Assembly: GCF_016862175.1 (NCBI RefSeq)
Contig: NZ_BOML01000071.1
Location: forward strand, 80,390 to 144,389
DNA: 64,000 nt
Direction: 5' to 3'
From: Paractinoplanes durhamensis
GTDB taxonomy: Bacteria > Actinomycetota > Actinomycetes > Mycobacteriales > Micromonosporaceae
In this document: piece after piece, positions 31,697-40,321 of the stretch
How positions within the stretch are numbered: the stretch's first letter is position 1
Layout of the letters: each line of letters opens with the position of its first letter
The notes under the pieces: model-generated
What the model was told of the DNA's origin: nothing
The model's input: only the letters and a program-made list of their open reading frames with translations
The model's database searches: none
Program-made: the position numbers and the translations under genes

Positions 31697-32461
31697 ATGA
31701 CCGGGCTGTGGGACACCGATCCCGAGGGCTGGGCGACGTACGCCGAGCGGCAGAACGAGGCGCTGTTCGTCGCGGTTCTCGACGCGGCCGGGGTCACGGC
31801 CGGCACCCGGCTGCTCGACGTGGGCTGCGGCACCGGGCGGGCGCTGCGGCTGGCCGCCGACCGCGGCGCGACGGTGACCGGCCTGGACTCCTCCGGGCCG
31901 CTCCTTGCGCTGGCCGCGAGCGTGGTCCCCGAGGCCGAGCTGATCGTCGGCGAGCTCGACGAGCTGCTCCTTCCGGACGGGAGCGTGGACGTGGTCACCG
32001 GGATCAACGCGTTCCAGTTCGCGGCCGATCCGCGGGTGGCGCTGGCCGAGGCGAGCCGGGTCCTCGCACCGGGCGGGCGGGTGGTGGCCAGCATGTTCGC
32101 CGAGCCGGAGCGCTCCGAGTCGACGGTCATCCACCACGCCCTGTCGGCGCTGGCACCGGCCGGGAACCACGCGCCCTACCTGCTGTCCGAGCCCGGCCGC
32201 CTGGACGAAGCGATGGCCGCGGCCGGGCTGAGAGTGCTCGGCCACGGCGAGGTCGAGTGCGTGTGGGCGTATGCCGGGCACGACGAGGTCGTCCGCGGCC
32301 TGCTGTCCTCGGCCGGGGGTGCCCGCGCGGCGCAGTTCGCCGGGCGCGCGGCCGCCGCGGCCGCGATCCGGACGGCGGTGCTCCCTTTCACCGCGGCCGA
32401 CGGGTCGGTCGCGATGCGCAACACGTTCCGCTGGACCAGCGCCGTCAAGGAGAGACCATGA
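31697..32461 (+). CDS. Class I SAM-dependent methyltransferase
   Basis: This is a 254-aa protein with AAGGAGGG before ATG 31697. The SAM-binding motif is LLDVGCGTGRALRLAADRGA, motif II acidic residue is in TGLDSSGPLLALAA, and VDVVTGINAFQFAADPRVAL is the post-motif region of Methyltransf_11/25 proteins. It overlaps the VOC gene by ATGA and follows the FAD oxidoreductase by 85 bases. The acceptor is unknown; small-molecule methylation in a short biosynthetic or detoxification operon is plausible. Confidence 0.88.
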   Translation: MTGLWDTDPEGWATYAERQNEALFVAVLDAAGVTAGTRLLDVGCGTGRALRLAADRGATVTGLDSSGPLLALAASVVPEAELIVGELDELLLPDGSVDVVTGINAFQFAADPRVALAEASRVLAPGGRVVASMFAEPERSESTVIHHALSALAPAGNHAPYLLSEPGRLDEAMAAAGLRVLGHGEVECVWAYAGHDEVVRGLLSSAGGARAAQFAGRAAAAAAIRTAVLPFTAADGSVAMRNTFRWTSAVKERP

Positions 32462-32922
32462 CCGAGATCCACCACATCGGCTACTGGGTCGACGACCTGG
32501 CCGCCGCCGTCGACTGGGCCGGGCGGGTGCTCGGCGCGGGCCCGTTCACCGTGGTCGAGCACGTCGACCTCGGGGCCGGCTTCCGGTTCCGGGGCGAGCC
32601 GGCCGTGCTCGACCACAGCGCGGCGTTCGGGCAGTGGGGTTCGATCATCCTGGAGCTCGGGGTCGTCCACGACGTCACGCCCGAGCTGGGCCGGGCCCTC
32701 AACGTCGGGCACGGCAACGTCAGCCACCTCGCGTGGACCACCGACGACCTCGACGCCGAGGGCGCCCGGATGGCGGACGCGGGCTGCCCGCTGCTCACCA
32801 CCTCGCGGGCGGGGGCGTGGGCGGACTGGTTCGACGGGGGCCCGGTGTTCGGCCACCCCGTCGAGATCCACCAGCCCACCGCCGGAGTGCTAGCTATGTG
32901 GCGCGGCCTGAAGCACGGATAG
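32458..32922 (+). CDS. VOC-family (glyoxalase/bleomycin resistance fold) protein
   Basis: This is a 154-aa protein. IHHIGYWVDDLAAAVDWAGR opens the first beta-alpha-beta-beta-beta module with a metal-type His, and GNVSHLAWTTDDLDAEGARM opens the second; the closing VFGHPVEIHQPT supplies another potential ligand. It overlaps the methyltransferase gene. VOC proteins include isomerases, dioxygenases and drug-binding proteins. Its 3' end overlaps the convergent hydrolase gene by 33 bp. Confidence 0.85.
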   Translation: MTEIHHIGYWVDDLAAAVDWAGRVLGAGPFTVVEHVDLGAGFRFRGEPAVLDHSAAFGQWGSIILELGVVHDVTPELGRALNVGHGNVSHLAWTTDDLDAEGARMADAGCPLLTTSRAGAWADWFDGGPVFGHPVEIHQPTAGVLAMWRGLKHG

Positions 32923-33525
32923 CCACTCGGCCAGGGCGCGCCGCGCGTCGGGGGCGATGCCGTGGCCGACCGGGTCGCGGCGGGCGGTGGTGGCCGCGCC
33001 CGACTCGCCGGTCAGGTAGCTCCAGGTGCGGTCGAGCAGCTCGCGCGGGATCACGTTGTCGAAGTCGCCCTGGGCGACCAGGACCGGGACGCCGGCCAGG
33101 TGCCCGGGCGCGGTCGGCACGCCCGCGTCGAACGGCAGCGTGCCGTAGAGGATGGCGGCGCCGGCGTAGCGGGCCGGGTCGTCGAGCAGCAGGCCGCCGG
33201 CGAAGGCCGCGCCGCCGCTGAAGCCGACCAGGATCACCGGCCGGCCGGCCGGGGCGGCGCCGTCGAGCCAGCCGCGGAACCAGTCCATGGTCTCGCGCAG
33301 CGACTCGGGCCGGGGGCGGCCGATGCCACGGTTGGCGAACCAGGCGAAGCCGCCGCCCTCGGCGATCGGGGCGCGGACCGCCGCGTACGCAAAGGAGGGC
33401 GGGAGATGATCGCTCAGAGCGAGAATCTCCTGCTCGTGGGAGCCCCGGCCGTGCAGCAGGAGGACCAGCGGCGCGGCGGGATCGTCCGATCCCGCCGTCG
33501 CCACCACCGCGGGGGTGGTCGTCAC
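32890..33525 (-). CDS. Carboxylesterase/phospholipase-type alpha/beta hydrolase
   Basis: This is a 211-aa protein. LVLLLHGRGSHEQEIL is the first-strand and oxyanion region, VILVGFSGGAAFAGGLLL holds the nucleophile Ser, PVLVAQGDFDNVIPRELLDR the acid, and DPVGHGIAPDARR the His. The size and order fit the small Abhydrolase_2 family. It overlaps the upstream oxidoreductase gene by 4 bp, so both are one operon driven from the doubled operator at 34114. Confidence 0.88.
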   Translation of the reverse strand: MTTTPAVVATAGSDDPAAPLVLLLHGRGSHEQEILALSDHLPPSFAYAAVRAPIAEGGGFAWFANRGIGRPRPESLRETMDWFRGWLDGAAPAGRPVILVGFSGGAAFAGGLLLDDPARYAGAAILYGTLPFDAGVPTAPGHLAGVPVLVAQGDFDNVIPRELLDRTWSYLTGESGAATTARRDPVGHGIAPDARRALAEWLSVLQAAPHS

Positions 33526-34097
33526 TGGGCGACCGCGAAGCCGCCGGTCCAGGAGACCTTCTCGCCGGCCGCGAGGGTGATCTGCAGGAAGCCGATCGAC
33601 TCGAGCTCGCGGGCCCGCTTGAGGCTGCCGGCGTCGACCGCGCGCAGCCCGGCCGCGCTGACCACGCCGCTGAGCAGGGCCTTGGCGTCGGCGTCGTCGC
33701 CCGCGATCAGCACCGTGGTGGGCGCGCCGCCGACCTCACCGGCGACCAGCGTGCCGGCGAAGTTGGTGTTGAACGCCTTGACGACGGTGGACTCGGGCAG
33801 CGCGGCGGCGATCTCGGTGGCGGCCGAGCCGTCGGCCGGGACGGTGAGGCCGTCGAACGTCGCGAAGTCGAGCGGGTTGGTGATGTCGACGACGACCTTG
33901 CCGGCCAGCTGAGCACCGCGCCGGCTGACGACCTCGGCGACCTTCGGGTACGGAACGGCCAGCACCACGATGTCGCCGGTGACCGCCTTGTCGCTGTCCG
34001 AGCTGGTCAGCAGCTCGACGGTGTGCCCGCCCTTGGCCGCGAGACCGGAGATCGCCTGACCCATGTTGCCGCTGCCGATGATGCTGATGTGCGCCAT
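33522..34097 (-). CDS. NADP-binding oxidoreductase related to F420H2:NADP reductase
   Basis: This is a 191-aa Rossmann-fold protein: ISIIGSGNMGQAISGLAAKG is the dinucleotide-binding loop, then DIVVLAVPYPKVAEVVSRRG, VVVDITNPLDF and VVKAFNTNFAGTLVAGEVGG. This is the pattern of the small NpdG/F420_oxidored family, which moves hydride between NADPH and F420 or a related acceptor. The segment VLIAGDDADAKALLSGVV and the terminal LGFLQI-like stretch agree. It is divergent from a MarR regulator and co-transcribed with a hydrolase. Confidence 0.85.
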   Translation of the reverse strand: MAHISIIGSGNMGQAISGLAAKGGHTVELLTSSDSDKAVTGDIVVLAVPYPKVAEVVSRRGAQLAGKVVVDITNPLDFATFDGLTVPADGSAATEIAAALPESTVVKAFNTNFAGTLVAGEVGGAPTTVLIAGDDADAKALLSGVVSAAGLRAVDAGSLKRARELESIGFLQITLAAGEKVSWTGGFAVAQ

Positions 34098-34113
34098 AAT
34101 GGCCTCCCGAATT

Positions 34114-34159
34114 GGTTGTAGCTACAACCTACGGCCGACGGCATGGTTGTAGCAACAAC
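34114..34159. promoter_or_regulatory. Paired palindromic MarR operators
   Basis: GGTTGTAGCTACAACC (34114-34129) is a perfect 16-bp palindrome, and GTTGTAGCAACAAC (34146-34159) is a second copy. Their centres are 31 bp apart, close to three helical turns. They lie between divergent oxidoreductase and MarR genes. Confidence 0.85.
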
Positions 34160-34174
34160 TAAAGCGGTGTCATC

Positions 34175-34678
34175 ATGGTGAGCGTGAACACACGATGGCT
34201 CAGCCCGGACGAGATGGCGGCATGGGTGCGGCTCGCCGCCGTGCTGGAACTCCTGCCGGCCGCCCTCGACAGTCAGCTCCGGCGGGACGCCGGGCTGACC
34301 CACTTCGACTACTACGTGCTGGCCATGCTCTCCGAGACCCCCGCGCACACGCTGCGGATGACCGCGCTGGCCGAGCGGACCACCGCCACCCTGGCCCGCC
34401 TCTCGCACGTGGTCGCCCGCCTGGAGGGCCGCGGCCTGATCGAGCGCTTCCCGTGCCCGGAGGACCGGCGGGCGACCAACGCCCGACTGACCGAGGCGGG
34501 CTGGGCGAAGGTGCAGGAGACCGCCCCCGGACACGTCGCAACGGTCCGTGAGACGGTCATCGACGCCCTGACCCCGGAGCAGATCGCCCAGCTCACCGAG
34601 ATCGGCGAGGCCATCCTGCACCGCCTCGACCCGGAGGGCACCCGGGCCGCCATCTACCAGCGCTACGACCCTGCCTGA
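34175..34678 (+). CDS. MarR-family regulator of the oxidoreductase operon
   Basis: This is a 167-aa protein. TLRMTALAERTTATLARLSH, then VVARLEGRGLIERFPCPEDR and NARLTEAGWAKVQETAPGHV form the MarR winged helix and long dimer helix. It is divergent from the NADP-oxidoreductase gene with two good palindromes between them, which makes local repression very likely. Many MarR proteins of this type sense electrophiles or phenolics; no sensor Cys is obvious apart from the one in FPCPEDR. Confidence 0.9.
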   Translation: MVSVNTRWLSPDEMAAWVRLAAVLELLPAALDSQLRRDAGLTHFDYYVLAMLSETPAHTLRMTALAERTTATLARLSHVVARLEGRGLIERFPCPEDRRATNARLTEAGWAKVQETAPGHVATVRETVIDALTPEQIAQLTEIGEAILHRLDPEGTRAAIYQRYDPA

Positions 34679-34808
34679 CCCGCTGCATGATCGTGCAACT
34701 TTCCGGGCGCCACTAGGGGTTTGCCGACTGCTCACTCCATCGTGGACCTCGAACCGAGCGTCCCCACCATCGGGGGAAGGGGGCGGCGGTTTCAGCAGTG
34801 GAGGCCAC

Positions 34809-35414
34809 ATGCGGAAGTTCTCATCCGTCCTGCTGTCCCTGGTCACGATCGTCGCCGCCACCCTCGGCGCGGTCGTGGCGACCGGGGGTGCGGCGCAGGC
34901 GGTGACCAGCTGCTCGACCAAGTTCCCCAACGCCGACCCGGTCAGCGGGTACTACTACAACCGCGGCCCGTACTGGTGGGCGAACAAGAACGCCAGCCCC
35001 GGTTCGACCCGGATGGTGCTCGACGTCCAGGGCCCGTGGACCGACAACGGCACGAAGGTGCACCTGTGGCACTGGTACGGCGGGGACAGCCAGTACTGGT
35101 GCCTGGCGCCGCAGGGCTACCAGGTCAACGGCGCGAACGTCTACAAGTTCCGTAACCTTTACACCGGCAAGTGCCTGGACATCGCCGGGCCGTCGGCGGC
35201 GGACGGCACCAACGTGCACCAGTGGGGCTGCACCGAGTTCGACGACTACCGCAGCCAGCAGTGGGCCCAGTTCTCGGCGAACGGCGGCTACCAGTTCCGG
35301 AACGTCTACTCAGGGACGTGCCTCGATGTGCGAAACTGGGGCAATACGGACGGAGCCGAGCTACAGATCTGGACCTGCGGCGACACCAGCAAGGCCAACC
35401 AGATCTTCTTCTAG
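34809..35414 (+). CDS. Secreted ricin-type lectin-fold protein
   Basis: This is a 201-aa protein with GGAGG before ATG 34809. Residues 1-31 are a signal peptide (MRKFSSVLLSLVTIVAATLG, cleavage near AAQA-VTS). The mature part has RICIN repeats: VLDVQGPWTDNGTKVHLWHW, CLDIAGPSAADGTNVHQWGC and CLDVRNWGNTDGAELQIWTC, each with the QxW-type turn. Six or more cysteines could form disulfides. No catalytic domain is attached, so it is a stand-alone carbohydrate-binding protein outside the cell. It is monocistronic with a strong terminator. Confidence 0.88.
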   Translation: MRKFSSVLLSLVTIVAATLGAVVATGGAAQAVTSCSTKFPNADPVSGYYYNRGPYWWANKNASPGSTRMVLDVQGPWTDNGTKVHLWHWYGGDSQYWCLAPQGYQVNGANVYKFRNLYTGKCLDIAGPSAADGTNVHQWGCTEFDDYRSQQWAQFSANGGYQFRNVYSGTCLDVRNWGNTDGAELQIWTCGDTSKANQIFF

Positions 35415-35427
35415 TACGCCCCGGGAA

Positions 35428-35451
35428 GGCCACCGCCGTTCGGCGGTGGCC
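35428..35451 (+). terminator. Terminator of the ricin-fold gene
   Basis: A perfect 10-bp stem (GGCCACCGCC with GGCGGTGGCC) closes a GTTC tetraloop and is followed by TTT, 14 bases after the stop codon. Confidence 0.88.
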
Positions 35452-35491
35452 TTTCACATTGCCGAAACATCGATCAACGGATTCGTCCATA

Positions 35492-35520
35492 TTGAACAAG
35501 ATCCAATAACGAGATAGTCA
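35492..35520 (+). promoter_or_regulatory. Candidate promoter of the peptide importer operon
   Basis: TTGAAC and TAGTCA are separated by 17 bases in a strikingly A+T-rich stretch between the ricin terminator and the importer operon. This leaves a leader of about 115 bases before ATG 35641; no riboswitch was recognised in it. Confidence 0.45.
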
Positions 35521-35640
35521 CAAGTCAATACAGGAGACTAGGCGCGCCAGTACGCAGTGCAGTCAGATGTGCTCACACCGCAATCCCGCATTCGGCGGCC
35601 ATCTGATCGACGGGCGCCCCGGCACGTCCCGGAGGGGAAG

Positions 35641-37380
35641 ATGACTACCCGTTCAACGGGGGCACTGAGGCTGATCGCCATCGCGACCGCCTCGATGCTC
35701 GCCATCACCGCATGCAGCGGCGGCAGCGAAACTCCGACCGAGGAGCTGCTCGGCTTCGACTCCTGCACGAAGACCCCGCTGACCTGCAACACCGGCGAGA
35801 CCAAGGCCGGCGGCTCGATCGTGTACTACGAGGAGCAGGACATCGCCACCTGGAACACGGTGGGCGCCGACGGTGGTCACTACGCCACCTCGGTGATGCT
35901 GGGCGGCCTCGTCCAGAACGTCTACTACGGCGCGCCGGACTACAAGGCCGGGCTCAACACAGACCTCGTGGTCGAGGAGCCGAAGGTCACCAGCACCAGC
36001 CCGCAGACCGTGGTCTACAAGCTCAAGCCCGAAGCGGTGTGGAGCGACGGCACGCCGATCACCGCGGACGACTTCAACTACGCCTTCCGGGCGCGCAACA
36101 CGAAGGACTGCCCGGACTGCGGCACCTCGAGCAGCTCCGGCTACGACGTCCTGCAGAGCGTCACCGGCAGCGACAACGGCAAGACCGTGACCGCGGTGTT
36201 CCAGGCCGGCAAGACGTACCCGGACTGGAAGTCGCTGTTCGGCGAGCTCTACCCGGCGCACATCGCGAAGGCGGCCGGCGACAACGGCACGCCGGCCGGC
36301 CTGCTCAAGTCGTGGGACGCCTTCGGCAAGACCCAGCCGACCTGGTCCGGTGGCCCGTACATGATCGAGAGCTACCAGGAGGGTCAGCAGCTCGTCGAGG
36401 TGCCGAACCCGAAGTGGTGGGGCAAGAAGCAGTCGCTCGACAAGATCATCTTCAAGATCGTGACGGACCAGTCGTCGTTCGTCCCGGCGCTGCAGAACGG
36501 TGAGATCAACGCGGGCGACCCGCAGCCCAACATCGACATGGTCACCCAGGTGCAGAACCTGCAGGGCTTCAACCAGAAGCTCAGCGGCGGTCTCTCGTGG
36601 GAGCACATCGACGCCAACCTGCAGAACAAGTTCCTGAAGGACAAGGCGCTCCGCGAGGCGATCTTCAAGGCGATCGACGTGCAGGGCATCATCAACCGCA
36701 CGGTCGGCACGTTCTGGAAGGACGCCAAGCCGCTCGGCAACCACAACTTCATCCCGCAGAGTCCTTATTACAAGGACGTGGTGAGCGAGACCGGCGCCGG
36801 CAAGGCCGACATCGAAGGGGCGAAGAAGGTCCTGACCGACGCGGGTTACACCGGCGTCGGCAGCGCGCTCAAGACCCCCGGCGGCGAGGCGGTCACGCTG
36901 CGGTTCCGGCACACCGAGGGCAACGTCAACCGGGCCGCCACGGCGGAGTTGGTGCAGGCGACGCTCAAGCAGCTGGGCATCACGATGACCATCCAGACCA
37001 CCAACACGCTGGGCAAGACGCTGGACTCCGGCGACTTCGACCTGATCGTGTACGCCTGGGTCAACACCCCGTTCTTCTTCCAGGGCGCCCAGCAGCTGTG
37101 GGGCAAGGCCAGTGACAGCAACTACGGCCACTGGGTCAACGAGCAGGCCGACACGGTCCTGAACCAGGGCGTTCAGGAGGGCCTCGACGAGGCGAAGGGC
37201 GCCGACCTGCTCAACCAGGCCGACGCGCTGATGGCCAAGGACTACTACGTCCTGCCGCTCTTCCAGCGGCCCAACTTCATGGTGGCCAAGGCCGACTACC
37301 TGAACATCCGGCCGAACTCCACCTCGACCGGTCCGACGTTCAACACCGAGGAGTGGGGCCTGAAGGCAACCGCCAACTAG
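35641..37380 (+). CDS. Oligopeptide ABC transporter substrate-binding lipoprotein
   Basis: This is a 579-aa protein with GGAGGGG before ATG 35641. The signal peptide ends at the lipobox LAITAC. The mature protein has the SBP_bac_5 layout: YKLKPEAVWSDGTPITADDF is the family signature, followed by LREAIFKAIDVQGIINRTVG and the closing DYYVLPLFQRPNF. It binds a peptide or similar solute outside the cell and hands it to the DppBC-like channel encoded next. It is the first gene of a complete five-gene operon. Extra cysteines near the start (CTKTPLTC; CPDCG) may form disulfides. The substrate is unknown. Confidence 0.92.
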   Translation: MTTRSTGALRLIAIATASMLAITACSGGSETPTEELLGFDSCTKTPLTCNTGETKAGGSIVYYEEQDIATWNTVGADGGHYATSVMLGGLVQNVYYGAPDYKAGLNTDLVVEEPKVTSTSPQTVVYKLKPEAVWSDGTPITADDFNYAFRARNTKDCPDCGTSSSSGYDVLQSVTGSDNGKTVTAVFQAGKTYPDWKSLFGELYPAHIAKAAGDNGTPAGLLKSWDAFGKTQPTWSGGPYMIESYQEGQQLVEVPNPKWWGKKQSLDKIIFKIVTDQSSFVPALQNGEINAGDPQPNIDMVTQVQNLQGFNQKLSGGLSWEHIDANLQNKFLKDKALREAIFKAIDVQGIINRTVGTFWKDAKPLGNHNFIPQSPYYKDVVSETGAGKADIEGAKKVLTDAGYTGVGSALKTPGGEAVTLRFRHTEGNVNRAATAELVQATLKQLGITMTIQTTNTLGKTLDSGDFDLIVYAWVNTPFFFQGAQQLWGKASDSNYGHWVNEQADTVLNQGVQEGLDEAKGADLLNQADALMAKDYYVLPLFQRPNFMVAKADYLNIRPNSTSTGPTFNTEEWGLKATAN

Positions 37381-37444
37381 GCCGGTACCGAGCTGCCCGG
37401 CGCGGTTCCGCCGCGCCGGGCAGCCTCCTCGAAAGAGAAAAATC

Positions 37445-38428
37445 ATGTTCGCGTACGTCGTGCGGCGCCTGGCCGCCGCGATACCCGTCCTCCTGGTCGC
37501 GTCGTTCCTCGCGTACGCCCTGGTGGCGCTCTCGGGTGATCCGCTCGAACCGCTGAAGCTGCGCAACCCGCCCGCGCCACCGCGGACGATCGAGCTGGAG
37601 ACGCAGCGTCTCGGCCTCGACCACAACATCTTCGTCCGGTACTGGGACTGGCTCTGGGGAGTCCTGCACGGCGACTTCGGCCAGTCGGTGCAGAGCAACT
37701 ACAACATCGGCGCCAACCTGGGCCGCTCGGCGACCGTCACCCTGCGACTGGTTCTGGTCGCGATGCTGCTGGCCCTGGTCCTGGCGATCCTCACCGGCGT
37801 GCTGAGCGCGGTCCGGCAGTACTCGCGGTTCGATTACGCCACCACGTTCGCCGGCTTCGTCTTCCTGGCCATGCCGTCGTTCTGGATCGCCATCGTCCTC
37901 AAAGACCTCGCGGTCCGCTACAACCGGGCCTCCGGCACCACGGTGTTCTACACGATCGGCGAGACCTCGCAGAACTATGAGAGCCTGTCGGCGGCCGGGA
38001 AGTTCGCCGACGTCGCCGGGCACCTGGTGCTGCCGACGATCGCGCTCGCCCTGATCTCGTACGCGGCCTGGAGCCGTTACCAGCGGGCCGCCATGCTCGA
38101 GGTGCTCAACTCCGACTACGTACGGCTGGCCCGGGCGAAAGGCCTGACCTGGCGCAAGGTGCTGGTCAAGCACGTGCTGCGGACGGCGCTGATCCCGCTG
38201 GTCACGGTCACCGCGCTGGACATCGCCGCCATTCTCGGCGGCGCCGTGATCACCGAGACCGTCTTCAACTGGAACGGCCTGGGCCGGATGCTGCTCAACG
38301 GCGTCGCCCGCGCCGACACCAACGCGGTGGCCGCCTGGCTGCTGCTCGCGGGCCTGGTCGTGATCGCCTTCAACGTCATCGCCGACTCGCTCTACGCCGT
38401 GCTCGACCCGAGGATCCGCCATGAGTGA
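37445..38428 (+). CDS. Oligopeptide ABC transporter permease (DppB/OppB type)
   Basis: This is a 327-aa protein with GAAAGAG before ATG 37445. It opens MFAYVVRRLAAAIPVLLVAS as in DppB, has six hydrophobic segments, and carries the coupling-helix EAA-like loop RLARAKGLTWRKVLVKHVLR. A 64-bp gap with an inverted repeat (GCCCGGCGCGG...CCGCGCCGGGC, 37394-37418) follows the binding-protein gene. This hairpin probably attenuates transcription so that binding protein is made in excess. It overlaps the next permease gene by 8 bp. Confidence 0.93.
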   Translation: MFAYVVRRLAAAIPVLLVASFLAYALVALSGDPLEPLKLRNPPAPPRTIELETQRLGLDHNIFVRYWDWLWGVLHGDFGQSVQSNYNIGANLGRSATVTLRLVLVAMLLALVLAILTGVLSAVRQYSRFDYATTFAGFVFLAMPSFWIAIVLKDLAVRYNRASGTTVFYTIGETSQNYESLSAAGKFADVAGHLVLPTIALALISYAAWSRYQRAAMLEVLNSDYVRLARAKGLTWRKVLVKHVLRTALIPLVTVTALDIAAILGGAVITETVFNWNGLGRMLLNGVARADTNAVAAWLLLAGLVVIAFNVIADSLYAVLDPRIRHE

Positions 38429-39323
38429 CACCGCCGCGCGGCCGACGGCCGAGACGTTCACCGTGCGCGAGCGCACCCAGAGCCAACTGGTGCTGCGCCG
38501 CTTCCTGCGGCACCGGGCCGCGGTGACCAGCCTGGTGCTGTTCGTCGTGGTCGCGCTGTTCGCCTATGTCGGCCCGCTGCTCTGGAAGTACAGCTACACC
38601 GACATCACCGACGACCTGTCCCAGCCGCCGTCCCTGGGCCATCCGTTCGGCACCGACCTGATCGGGCACGACACGATGGCCCAGGTCATGCGGGGCACGC
38701 AGCAGTCGCTCAAGATCGCCCTCGCGATCGCGCTGATCGGCACCGTGCTCGGCGCGCTCTGGGGCGCGATCGCCGGCCTCTACCGGGGCAAGCTCGACTT
38801 CCTGATGATGCGCATCGTCGACGTCGTCCTCACGCTGCCCACGATCGCGGTCGCCGCCGCGGTCGCCGCGCAGGGGGTCGGGGGCAGCCAGTGGTGGTCG
38901 ATCGCGGTCATCCTCGGCGCGCTGACCTGGCCGTACGTAAGCCGGGTGGTTCGGGGTGTGGTTCTTTCCCTGCGCGAGCAGGAGTTCATCGAGGCGGCGC
39001 GGGCGCTCGGGGCGGGCAATGCCCGGATCATCCTGCGGCATCTGCTGCCCAACGCGCTCGGCGCGATCATCGTGGTCGCCACGCTCACCATCGCGACCGG
39101 CATCCTCGGCGAGGCGGCCCTGTCGTTCCTCGGCGTCGGCGTGCAGGCCCCGGACACGTCGCTCGGCCTGCTGGTGTCGATCAACCGGGACGCGGTGAAC
39201 ACCCGGCCGTGGCTGTTCTACTTCCCCGGCCTGCTCATCATCCTGATCGCCCTGACGATCAACTTCGTCGGCGACGGCCTACGCGACGCCTTCGACCCGA
39301 AGCAAACGAGGGTTCGGCAATGA
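38421..39323 (+). CDS. Oligopeptide ABC transporter permease (DppC/OppC type)
   Basis: This is a 300-aa protein. The N-terminal FLRHRAAVTSLVLFVVVALF and the motif GHPFGTDLIGHDTMAQVMRG are typical of DppC, and the EAA loop is EFIEAARALGAGNARIILRH. It has six transmembrane segments. It forms the heterodimeric channel with the preceding permease, and its stop overlaps the following ATPase start. Confidence 0.93.
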   Translation: MSDTAARPTAETFTVRERTQSQLVLRRFLRHRAAVTSLVLFVVVALFAYVGPLLWKYSYTDITDDLSQPPSLGHPFGTDLIGHDTMAQVMRGTQQSLKIALAIALIGTVLGALWGAIAGLYRGKLDFLMMRIVDVVLTLPTIAVAAAVAAQGVGGSQWWSIAVILGALTWPYVSRVVRGVVLSLREQEFIEAARALGAGNARIILRHLLPNALGAIIVVATLTIATGILGEAALSFLGVGVQAPDTSLGLLVSINRDAVNTRPWLFYFPGLLIILIALTINFVGDGLRDAFDPKQTRVRQ

Positions 39324-40321
39324 CAGCGCTCCTCGAGGTCGATGACCTCACCGTCGCCTTCCCCACCGAGGACGGCGTCGTCCAGGCCGTCCGGGGCGTG
39401 TCCTACCAGGTCAACCGCGGTGATGCGGTGGGCATCGTCGGCGAGTCGGGCTCCGGCAAGTCGGTGACGTCGATGGCGGTGATGGGGCTGCTGCCGCGCA
39501 GCGCCCGGATCACCGGCTCGATCCGGCTGATGGGCGAGGAACTGCTGGGCCGCTCGGACGCCGAGATGTCGAAGATCCGGGGCAGCAAGGTCGCGATGAT
39601 CTTCCAGGACCCGCTGACCTCGCTCAACCCGGTCTACACCGTGGGCACCCAGATCGCCGAGGCGGTGCTGGCGCACAAGGACGTGCCGAAGAGCCGGGCG
39701 ATGAAGCGGGCGGTCGAGCTCCTCGACATCGTCGGCATCCCGAACCCGTCGCTGCGGGTCAACAGCTATCCGCACGAGTTGTCGGGCGGCATGCGGCAGC
39801 GCATCGTGATCGCGATCGCGATGGCCAACGACCCCGATCTGATCATCGCGGACGAGCCGACCACCGCCCTCGACGTGACCGTGCAGGCCCAGGTGCTCGA
39901 GGCGCTGGAGGCGGCCCGCAAGGCGACCGGCGCGGCGCTGGTCCTGATCACCCACGACCTCGGGGTGATCGCCGGGCACACCGATCGGGTCAACGTCATG
40001 TACGCGGGCAAGCTCGTCGAGACCGGCTCGGTGGACGAGATCTTCTACGAGCCGCGGATGCCGTACACCCTGGGGCTTCTCGGCAGTCTGCCGCGGATCG
40101 ACGAGTCCGGCCGGCCGCGGCTGATCCCGATCACCGGGTCGCCGCCGTCGCTGCTCAACCTGCCGTCCGGCTGCCCGTTCCTGCCGCGCTGCCCGAAGGC
40201 CCGGGACCGGTGCGCGGAGGTGGAGCCCGAGCTGACGGCCACCACGAATCCGCGGCATCTCGCCGCCTGCCACTTCCACACCGAGCTGGCCACCGCCACG
40301 GCCGAGGAGGTCTTCGCGTGA
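39320..40321 (+). CDS. Oligopeptide ABC transporter ATPase (DppD/OppD type)
   Basis: This is a 333-aa protein. Walker A is GIVGESGSGKSVTSMAVMGL, the Q-loop MIFQDPLTSLNPVYTVG, the signature LSGGMRQRIVIAIAM, Walker B LIIADEPTTALDVT, and the switch LITHDLGVIAG. The C-terminal oligo_HPY segment has CPFLPRCPKARDRC, whose cysteines may bind a Fe-S cluster or metal. It pairs with the next ATPase. Confidence 0.94.
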   Translation: MTALLEVDDLTVAFPTEDGVVQAVRGVSYQVNRGDAVGIVGESGSGKSVTSMAVMGLLPRSARITGSIRLMGEELLGRSDAEMSKIRGSKVAMIFQDPLTSLNPVYTVGTQIAEAVLAHKDVPKSRAMKRAVELLDIVGIPNPSLRVNSYPHELSGGMRQRIVIAIAMANDPDLIIADEPTTALDVTVQAQVLEALEAARKATGAALVLITHDLGVIAGHTDRVNVMYAGKLVETGSVDEIFYEPRMPYTLGLLGSLPRIDESGRPRLIPITGSPPSLLNLPSGCPFLPRCPKARDRCAEVEPELTATTNPRHLAACHFHTELATATAEEVFA

